Shown here piece by piece: positions 57,866 to 64,000 of a stretch of 64,000 nucleotides of DNA. Below the pieces are notes generated by a model. That model searched no databases, was not told where the DNA came from, and was given only the letters and a program-made list of their open reading frames with translations. Each line of letters opens with the position of its first letter. The stretch's first letter is position 1. The position numbers were made by a program, and so were the translations under genes. The stretch is from Williamsia sp. 1138 (GTDB taxonomy: Bacteria; Actinomycetota; Actinomycetes; Mycobacteriales; Mycobacteriaceae), in assembly GCF_002095435.2 (NCBI RefSeq), contig NZ_MJEJ02000050.1:1-64000 (forward strand), written 5' to 3'.

Positions 57866-58975
57866 TCAGGCACTGAGTGTGCGTTGCACGGGGCCGCTGT
57901 AGTCGCTCAGTGGGCGGATCAGCGCATTGGCTCCTTCCTGCTCGATGATGTGTGCGGTCCAACCCGTGATGCGGCTCATCACGAAAATCGGGGTGAACGA
58001 CTCGATCGCGAAACCCATCAGGTGATAGGCCGGGCCGGTCGGGAAGTCGAGGTTCGGCTTGATGCCGGTCGCGGCGTGCATCGCCTCTTCCAACACGTCA
58101 GAGATTGCCAGCCAGCGGCCGCCGTCAGTCTGCGCGGCGACGTCGATGAGCGCCGCCTTCATCGTGGGTACGCGGGAATCGCCGTGTTTATAGACTCGGT
58201 GACCGAATCCCATGATCTTGTCCTCGTTGGCAAGCTTGGTCTCCAGCCACTCGCGCGCCCGCTCCGGCCGATCGATCTCGATCATGTCGTGCATGACGGC
58301 TTCGTTCGCACCACCGTGCAGCGACCCCTTCAGCGCCCCGATGGCCGCCGTGACCGCGCTGTAGATGTCCGACCGGGTCGAGGTGACGACGCGGGCGGCG
58401 AAGGTCGAGGCATTGAATCCATGCTCTGCGTACAGAACCATCGACTTCTCGAAGGCACTGACGATGACGGGATCGGGCACCTCACCGAAACACATGTTGA
58501 GAAAATTCTCGCTGTAGCCGAGGTGCATGTCGGGCGGGATCTGATCGAGCCCTCGACGGCGCCGCATGTCCGCTGCGACGATCGTCGGGAGCACCGCCAT
58601 CATGCGTAGCGATTTGTCGAGATTCTGCGCGGCGTTGTCTTCCTCAGGGTCCTCGGCGCCGAGAAAACTGATCGCCGTCCGCACGACGTCCATCGGATGG
58701 CAGTTGTCTGGGATCCGGTTGAGCAGACTCAACAGAGATCGATCGGCACGTCGGTAGGACCGCTCGCGTTCAGTGAACGATTTCAGCTGACTGTCGCTCG
58801 GGAGCTCGCCGTGCCAGAGCAGAAATGCGACCTCTTCGAAGCTGCAGCGCGCCGCGAGGTCCTGCACCGGGTAACCGCGGTACGTCAGCGAGTTGGTCTC
58901 CTGCACCACCTTGGAAATGGCTGTGGTGTCGACGACCACGCCGGCCAACCCCTTGTGAATAGTGGGTGTGCTCAT
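57866..58975 (-). CDS. prpC: 2-Methylcitrate synthase
   Basis: A 369-residue citrate-synthase-family enzyme condensing propionyl-CoA with oxaloacetate. The active-site His motifs GSLHGGANEAVM and GFGHRVYKHGD and the Asp in KPNLDFPTGPAYHLMG are present; the short N-terminus (IHKGLAGVVVDTTAISKV) is typical of PrpC/CitZ-type rather than long GltA. It is third in the prpD-prpB-prpC operon, overlapping prpB by 4 nt. Confidence 0.93.
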   Translation of the reverse strand: MSTPTIHKGLAGVVVDTTAISKVVQETNSLTYRGYPVQDLAARCSFEEVAFLLWHGELPSDSQLKSFTERERSYRRADRSLLSLLNRIPDNCHPMDVVRTAISFLGAEDPEEDNAAQNLDKSLRMMAVLPTIVAADMRRRRGLDQIPPDMHLGYSENFLNMCFGEVPDPVIVSAFEKSMVLYAEHGFNASTFAARVVTSTRSDIYSAVTAAIGALKGSLHGGANEAVMHDMIEIDRPERAREWLETKLANEDKIMGFGHRVYKHGDSRVPTMKAALIDVAAQTDGGRWLAISDVLEEAMHAATGIKPNLDFPTGPAYHLMGFAIESFTPIFVMSRITGWTAHIIEQEGANALIRPLSDYSGPVQRTLSA

Positions 58976-59916
58976 CGAGACCCTCCCGGGATCGTGAAGT
59001 CGAAGATGTTCTGGTCGAACTCGTTGTAATCGGGGTAGCGCAGGAGCTCGTACAGTCTGCTGCGGTGCTGCATGGTCTCGACGATCTCTGATTGCGTTCC
59101 ACTGGAATCGATCTCACGTAGCCCCACCTCGATGGCGTACATCGCCAAACGCAGAGTGGTCACGGGGTAGATCACGGCGTTGAAACCGAGATCCTCGAGT
59201 TGGTTGGCGGAGAGCAGCGTGCTCTTGCCGAACTCGGTCATGTTTGCCAGCAGCGGGAGGTCCACCGCCTTCCGGAACGCCTCGAACTCCTCGGGACCGG
59301 TGAGGGCCTCGGTGAAGATGAGGTCCGCGCCGGCGTCGGCGTACGCCTTGGCCCGGTCGATCGCCGCGTCCAACCCCTCGATGGCGCGGGCATCGGTGCG
59401 GGCACAGATGACGAAGTTCTCATCTCTTCGCGCCGACACCGCGGCCTTGATCCGGCCGAGCATCTGCTCCGCGGGCACCACCGCCTTGCCGTCGAGGTGC
59501 CCACAACGTTTCGGATTGACCTGATCTTCGAGATGACAGCCCGCCAGGCCGGCATCCTCGAGCATCGTGATGGTGCGAGCGGCACTCATCGGTTCACCGA
59601 AACCGGTGTCCGCGTCAATCAGCGTCGGCAAATCGGTGGCCGCGGCGATCTGCCTGCCACGGTCGGTGACCTCGGACAGTGTCGTCAGGCCGATGTCCGG
59701 GAGACCGAGGTCGGCAGAGAGTGCCGCTCCGGAAACGTAGACACCTTCGAAGCCGATGTCGGCGACCAGTTTCGCCACCAGGGGCGAGAACGCACCCGGC
59801 ATCCGCACGATAGAGCCGCTGCTCAGTCCGCGACGCAGCGCGATCCGACGATTCACGGCGCTCACACTGGAGCCGAGGAGATGACCCGCGCCCGAACCGC
59901 TTCGATGGCCCGCCAT
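58972..59916 (-). CDS. prpB: 2-Methylisocitrate lyase
   Basis: A 314-residue PEP mutase/isocitrate lyase superfamily enzyme splitting methylisocitrate into pyruvate and succinate. GVYVSGAALSADLGLPDIGL, LIDADTGFGEP (metal binding) and the signature loop KRCGHLDGK with the catalytic Cys are present. Its ATG overlaps the prpD stop (TGATG) and its end overlaps prpC, giving tight translational coupling through the operon. The N-terminal 20 residues are variable. Confidence 0.93.
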   Translation of the reverse strand: MAGHRSGSGAGHLLGSSVSAVNRRIALRRGLSSGSIVRMPGAFSPLVAKLVADIGFEGVYVSGAALSADLGLPDIGLTTLSEVTDRGRQIAAATDLPTLIDADTGFGEPMSAARTITMLEDAGLAGCHLEDQVNPKRCGHLDGKAVVPAEQMLGRIKAAVSARRDENFVICARTDARAIEGLDAAIDRAKAYADAGADLIFTEALTGPEEFEAFRKAVDLPLLANMTEFGKSTLLSANQLEDLGFNAVIYPVTTLRLAMYAIEVGLREIDSSGTQSEIVETMQHRSRLYELLRYPDYNEFDQNIFDFTIPGGSR

Positions 59917-61420
59917 CAGAAGATCCCGTTCGGGATGACCGGAGCTGTCGCGAGCACCTCTGGGCGCACCAAGATGTTCAGTTCGCCGAGCCTTCCCGCG
60001 GGCAGTTCGGCGACGTCCGCGACGGTGGCAAGGAACCGATCCTGCTCCGCCGAGTCGATGACGGGCGCTGCCAAATCGGTGAACTTGCCCTCGTACTGCT
60101 TGCGGGCGAACGGTCGGGCGCCCTGTGGATGCGCGTCGGCCACAGCGAGTTCGTCGGTGATCACCTCACCTGACTTCAGCGTGACCACTGCACGGGCCCG
60201 AAGGCGCGTTTCTCCGGATCCGGGTTGTGGTAGCGCTCAGTCCATTCCGCATCCTCGACGGTGGAGATCTTGTTCCACAGTTCGATGGTGTCCGCTCGAC
60301 CGGCACGCTCCGGGGCATACGACGTCTCGTGGTGCCAGACGCCGTCCTGCAGCGCGACCGTGAAGATATACATGACCGAGTGATCGAGGGTCTCGCGAGA
60401 CGCCTTGGGATCGAATTTCTGTGGATCGTTCGATCCGGTTCCGATGACGATATGGGTGTGATTGCTGGTGCGCAGCACGATGGACTCGATCTGCGCGGTG
60501 TCACCGATCCGATCACGGAGTCGGCGGGCCAGGTCTATGGGGGCCTGACTCTGGTACTCGGCCGAGTGCTCCTTCGTGTAGCTGTCCAAGATCGCCCGCT
60601 TGGCCTCGCCGGCCTCGGGCAGCGGCACCTCATAGGCGCCATCCGGTCCGTCGAGCAGCCATGCGATCACACCGTCTTCACCCTCCCAAATCGGCGACGG
60701 GGCGCCCTCGCCGCGCATCGCGCGGTCTACAGCCTCGATGGCGATCTTGCCGGCATGGGCAGGAGCGAAGGCCTTCCAGCTGGAAATCGAACCCTTCCGT
60801 GACTGCCGGGTCGCGGTGGTCAGGTGCACGGCCTGTCCAACGGCTTGATGGATCGTGCCTTCGTCGAGGTGCAGCATGGTGCCCAATCCCGCGGCCGCAG
60901 AGGCACCGAGATGTGCGACGTGATCGATCTTGTGCTTGTGCAACGAGATTCCCCGAACCAGATCGATCTGGATCTCGTAGGCGGTGGCCAGACCGCGGAT
61001 GAGGTCGACGCCGCTGACGCCGAGATGCTGTCCGACCGCGACCAGAGCGGGAATGTTGTCACCGGGATGCGAGTACTCGGCAGCGAGAAAGGTGTCGTGG
61101 TAGTCGAGTTCACGCACCGCGACACCGTTCGCCCACGCGGCCCACTCCGGCGAGAAGGCACCCGCGACCCCGAAGACGCCGGCGCCGCCATCGACGGCCG
61201 GGTGTGCGAGCGCCTGTGTCCTGGCGACCGTGACCGGTCGGCGGATCACGGAGGCCGCACTGACCGCCGCGTTGTCGATGATGCGGTTGCGCACCATCTC
61301 GGCTGTCTCCTCCGGGACGGCAACCGGATCTGCGGCAACCTCGGCGATCTTCTGCGCCAGGTGCTCAGAGCGCGGGAAATCGTCGGCGCTACGACGGGTC
61401 CGAACGATGTGTTTGATCAT
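59916..61420 (-). pseudogene. prpD: 2-Methylcitrate dehydratase PrpD with an apparent frameshift
   Basis: MmgE/PrpD-family dehydratase of the methylcitrate cycle, in two frames. The 5' part (61420 to about 60195) begins [20 protein letters not shown] and runs through [35 protein letters not shown] and [12 protein letters not shown] to DPEKRAFG. The 3' part continues in another frame as [20 protein letters not shown] and PFARKQYEGKF to the stop at 59916. One extra base in the G3C3 run at 60194-60199 would restore about 500 residues, the normal length. The break removes roughly the last 95 residues. A sequencing error, a real inactivating mutation or recoding are all possible. Confidence 0.85.
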
Positions 61421-61427
61421 GATTCGC

Positions 61428-61433
61428 ACAGTA
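61428..61433 (-). promoter_or_regulatory. -10 element of prpDBC, leaderless start
   Basis: TACTGT on the minus strand, then 7 nt (GCGAATC), then the prpD ATG. No ribosome binding site is present. The same hexamer at the same spacing precedes the divergent prpR gene. Confidence 0.55.
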
Positions 61434-61498
61434 CGCAGAGCATCGAGCACCGGAAAAGACCTTGCTGATGCGTTTTTTTGTGTAAATCAGCGTTGCTG

Positions 61499-61516
61499 TT
61501 TGCGAACTTTGCGAAC
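61499..61516. promoter_or_regulatory. Tandem PrpR/RamB-type operator
   Basis: TTTGCGAAC is repeated twice without a gap. It resembles the AACTTTGCAAA-like motif of RamB/PrpR regulators and lies between prpD and the regulator gene, overlapping the expected -35 region of the latter. Binding by the adjacent regulator is inferred. Confidence 0.6.
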
Positions 61517-61526
61517 ACCGACCCGC

Positions 61527-61532
61527 TACTGT
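61527..61532 (+). promoter_or_regulatory. -10 element of prpR, leaderless start
   Basis: TACTGT, 7 nt before the GTG at 61540. The spacing supports that GTG as the start of a leaderless mRNA over the upstream GTG/ATG at 61531/61534. Confidence 0.5.
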
Positions 61533-61539
61533 GATGGCC

Positions 61540-62973
61540 GTGGCAAAGATGTTTGTCGGCTCCAAACTGCGTCGTCTCCGCGAGGAACGATCGCTGACCC
61601 AGTCAGCACTCGCGCAGGGACTAGGACTGTCCACCAGCTACGTCAACCAACTCGAGAACGACCAGCGCCCGCTGACCGTCGCGGTACTCCTCCGGCTCAC
61701 CGACACCTACGACCTGCCCGCACACTTCTTCTCTGCGGACACCGACGCCCGGCTGATAGCCGACCTCGGCGAGGTGCTCGGCGAGCACTCCGAGGCAGCC
61801 GACATCCGGCAATCCGAACTCGACGAACTGATCGCCAGGATGCCCGCGGTCGGACGTACCCTGATCGGCCTGCATCGCAGACTCCATGCGGCCCAGACCG
61901 AACTCGAGACCTATCGGGCGGGCGCGGCGCCCGATCAGTCGGAGAACCCGGGAGTTGTCTTCCCGGCCATGCCCTTCGAGGAGGTTCGAGACTTCTTTTA
62001 CGACCGCCGCAATCACATCCCTGAACTCGACCGAGCCGCCGAGACGACATTCGAGGCGCAGGGATTACGCGTCGGAGAACTGGACTCTCAACTGGCCGAA
62101 TATCTTCTTCTCGAGCACGACGTGCGGGTTGTCATCGACAATGACGACGGCGAGATCGGCTCTCGTAAAAGGGTATTCGACTCAGAAACTCAGCTGTTGC
62201 GCATCGCGCAACGACTCGATGCCGGGCAGCGCGCATTCCAGATGGCCACCCAATTGGCGTTTCTGGAGCATGCCGACCGCATCGACTCGATCCTGGCGCA
62301 GGACAACACGCTCAGCGAACAGTCGCAATCGGTGGCCAGGATCGGCCTGGCCAACTACTTCGCGGGTGCCCTGTTGCTGCCGTACGACAAGTTCCGATCG
62401 GCTGCCGAGACCGAGCGCTACGACGTCGACAAACTGGCGCTGCGGTTTCAAGTCGGGTTCGAGACGGTCTGTCACCGACTCTCCACGCTGCAGCGCAACC
62501 GTCAACGCGGCGTACCCTTCATCTTCGTCCGGATCGACCGCGCGGGAAATATTTCGAAGCGTCAGTCTGCTACAGCTTTTCACTTCTCACGAGTCGGAGG
62601 AAGCTGCCCGCTGTGGGTCGCGCACGAAGCCTTCGCGCAGCCGGACAAGGTGCTGACCCAGGTGGCTCAGATGCCCGACGGTCGGACATATCTGTGGATT
62701 GCCCGCACAGTGCGGACCGCGTCGGCCGGGTACCGTTCGCCGGAGAAGATGTTCGTGGTCGCCCTTGGTTGCGATGTCGCCTACGCCGATCGGCTCGTCT
62801 ATTCGACGGGCATCGCTGTCGACGATCCCGCCATCACCGTGCCGATCGGCGCCGGCTGCAAGGTGTGCGACCGCCCATCCTGTCCACAACGCGCATTTCC
62901 ACAGTTGGGTAGGCCCGTGGTGGTCGACGAACGGCAGAGCAGCGATCTGCCCTACCCAGCCACCGTTCGCTGA
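61540..62973 (+). CDS. prpR: PrpR/RamB-type short-chain fatty acid metabolism regulator
   Basis: A 477-residue XRE-type activator of propionate and acetate genes. The N-terminal HTH is LRRLREERSLTQSALAQG with STSYVNQLENDQRPLTVAVL; the middle IrrE-like and DUF2083 region follows (EEVRDFFYDRRNHIPELD, RIGLANYFAGALLLPYDKF). The C-terminus has RIDRAGNISKRQSATAFHFS and the Cys cluster GAGCKVCDRPSCPQRAFP. It aligns with mycobacterial PrpR (Rv1129c) over its length, and that protein starts at the residue corresponding to GTG 61540. Divergent from prpDBC. In relatives the ligand is a short-chain acyl-CoA. Confidence 0.9.
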   Translation: MAKMFVGSKLRRLREERSLTQSALAQGLGLSTSYVNQLENDQRPLTVAVLLRLTDTYDLPAHFFSADTDARLIADLGEVLGEHSEAADIRQSELDELIARMPAVGRTLIGLHRRLHAAQTELETYRAGAAPDQSENPGVVFPAMPFEEVRDFFYDRRNHIPELDRAAETTFEAQGLRVGELDSQLAEYLLLEHDVRVVIDNDDGEIGSRKRVFDSETQLLRIAQRLDAGQRAFQMATQLAFLEHADRIDSILAQDNTLSEQSQSVARIGLANYFAGALLLPYDKFRSAAETERYDVDKLALRFQVGFETVCHRLSTLQRNRQRGVPFIFVRIDRAGNISKRQSATAFHFSRVGGSCPLWVAHEAFAQPDKVLTQVAQMPDGRTYLWIARTVRTASAGYRSPEKMFVVALGCDVAYADRLVYSTGIAVDDPAITVPIGAGCKVCDRPSCPQRAFPQLGRPVVVDERQSSDLPYPATVR

Positions 62974-62989
62974 CCGGTGCCGCGTCCGG

Positions 62990-64000
62990 TCACTTGACCG
63001 GGGTGTCGTCGTTCTCGAGCGCCGCAGCGTCTTCGAAACCGGTTCCCCGGTCTTCCATCCGGTTGACCACGTACGTCACGCCCCACAGCACCACGCCCAG
63101 CAGCAGCATGACTCCAGCGATCTTGTACTGGATCATCTGGGTGTCGGTGCGAGCCCACGGCCCGGCGAGGAACAGACACAGCACCGCGCCCAGGACGGGG
63201 ATCCAGACCGGGGCCCGGAAGAATGTCTTGTCCTGGGCTCGTTTGAGGACAAGGCACGCGACGTTCACGACTGCGAACACACACAGCAGCAGCAGGCCGG
63301 TTGTCCCGGACAGTGCCGCCACCACCTCATTACCGGACAACTGGTTCACGACGATGATGAGAGCGAACGAGAGGAGCGTCGTGAAGATGATCGCGGTCCA
63401 GGGCGAGCGGCGATTCGGCAGGACCTTACCGAGTGACCGCGGCAGGACCCGTTGTTTCGACATTCCGTAGATCAGCCTGCTGGCCATCAGCATGTTGATC
63501 AGGGCCGTGTTCGCCACGGCGAACACGGTCAGGTACGGAAAGATCTCATCAATCGGGACCGAGGGTGCACCGATCCGGACCACGTGCAGCAAGATCCCCT
63601 CATCACCGGAGTCGTAGTCCAGCGGCAGCACCGCGATCACCGCGACCACGACGAGAACGTAGATCAGGCAGGCAGCGCCCAAACCGGTGAGCATCGTCTT
63701 GGGGAAGATCTTCTGCGGTTCCTTGACCTCCTCGACCATGTTCACCGAGTCCTCGAAACCGACCATCGCGAAGAAAGCGATCGTCGTCGCGATCGTGGTG
63801 GCCAGGAACCAGCCCTTGTCGTTGGCGTCCTCGAACACCACCAGGTTCCCGATGTCGCCCTCACCGGTGCCGCGGCCGGCGGCCACAAACCCGATGACGA
63901 TCACGATCATGAGGGCGAGCATCTCGACCAGGGTGAGAACGACGTTGAAACGGACCGATTCACCGACGCCGCGCAGGTTGATCAGCGCCAACAGCACCAT
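62990..64000 (-). CDS. APC-family amino acid permease, C-terminal part (cut by window edge)
   Basis: The last 336 residues of an amino acid/polyamine/organocation (APC) superfamily transporter; the gene enters from the right edge. At least eight TM helices are visible, with the conserved FFAMVGFEDSVNMVEEVKEPQK segment (TM6 region, cation/substrate pathway) and SRLIYGMSKQRVLPRSLGKV between later helices. The cytoplasmic tail is acidic (GFEDAAALENDDTPVK). It converges on the prpR gene with a gap of 16 nt. Substrate unknown. Confidence 0.85.
   Translation of the reverse strand: MVLLALINLRGVGESVRFNVVLTLVEMLALMIVIVIGFVAAGRGTGEGDIGNLVVFEDANDKGWFLATTIATTIAFFAMVGFEDSVNMVEEVKEPQKIFPKTMLTGLGAACLIYVLVVVAVIAVLPLDYDSGDEGILLHVVRIGAPSVPIDEIFPYLTVFAVANTALINMLMASRLIYGMSKQRVLPRSLGKVLPNRRSPWTAIIFTTLLSFALIIVVNQLSGNEVVAALSGTTGLLLLCVFAVVNVACLVLKRAQDKTFFRAPVWIPVLGAVLCLFLAGPWARTDTQMIQYKIAGVMLLLGVVLWGVTYVVNRMEDRGTGFEDAAALENDDTPVK

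Overview
The window is high-GC, mycolic-acid-type actinobacterial chromosome (order Mycobacteriales). I favour Gordonia or a close relative such as Williamsia, but the genus is an inference. The main reason is gene order. From memory of Mycobacterium tuberculosis Rv3274c-Rv3285, the backbone fadE25, purE, purK, GtrA-like, PH-domain protein, birA, accD5, accE5, maf, sseA, sufE-like, accA3 is present in the same order and orientation. No tRNA, rRNA, CRISPR array, IS element or prophage was seen.

Region 1 (1-12.2 kb) is housekeeping: acyl-CoA dehydrogenase (cut by the left edge), a dienelactone-hydrolase-family protein, purine carboxylation (purE/purK), a GtrA membrane protein, an OmpR-type two-component system beside an orphan ABC substrate-binding lipoprotein, biotin ligase, and the propionyl/acetyl-CoA carboxylase beta and epsilon subunits.

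Region 2 (12.2-34.0 kb) is the outstanding feature. About 22 kb is placed between maf and sseA. It encodes two DrrAB-like ABC exporters, three WS/DGAT-like acyltransferases, six PapA-like acyltransferases arranged as two paralogous triplets, two paralogous GT1 glycosyltransferases, one GT2 glycosyltransferase and one secreted antigen-85-type mycolyltransferase. A seventh PapA-like gene is translationally coupled to sseA-sufE just downstream (35.4-36.8 kb), directly before accA3. I read this as an assembly and export locus for a heavily acylated cell-envelope glycolipid; no PKS, NRPS or FAAL gene lies within it, so acyl groups probably come from CoA thioesters. The product is unknown.

Region 3 (37-50.4 kb) holds accA3 and a purine-catabolic block: a MobA-like nucleotidyltransferase, an NCS2 permease fused to a UraD-like domain, UraD, HIU hydrolase and uricase. 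Facing it is a GntR-led operon (CoA transferase, hydantoinase A and B, isochorismatase-type amidohydrolase), with an HMG-CoA-lyase-like gene divergent from the regulator.

Region 4 (51.4-64 kb) contains a cobalamin riboswitch with metE, pyruvate carboxylase, the methylcitrate cycle operon prpDBC (prpD carries an apparent frameshift) with a divergent PrpR/RamB-type regulator, and the C-terminal part of an amino acid permease.

Two themes recur. First, a structured palindrome with a conserved loop and covarying stem lies in all three convergent intergenic gaps longer than 50 bp. Second, several genes have a TANNNT hexamer 6-8 nt before the start codon and no Shine-Dalgarno sequence, as expected for leaderless mRNAs.
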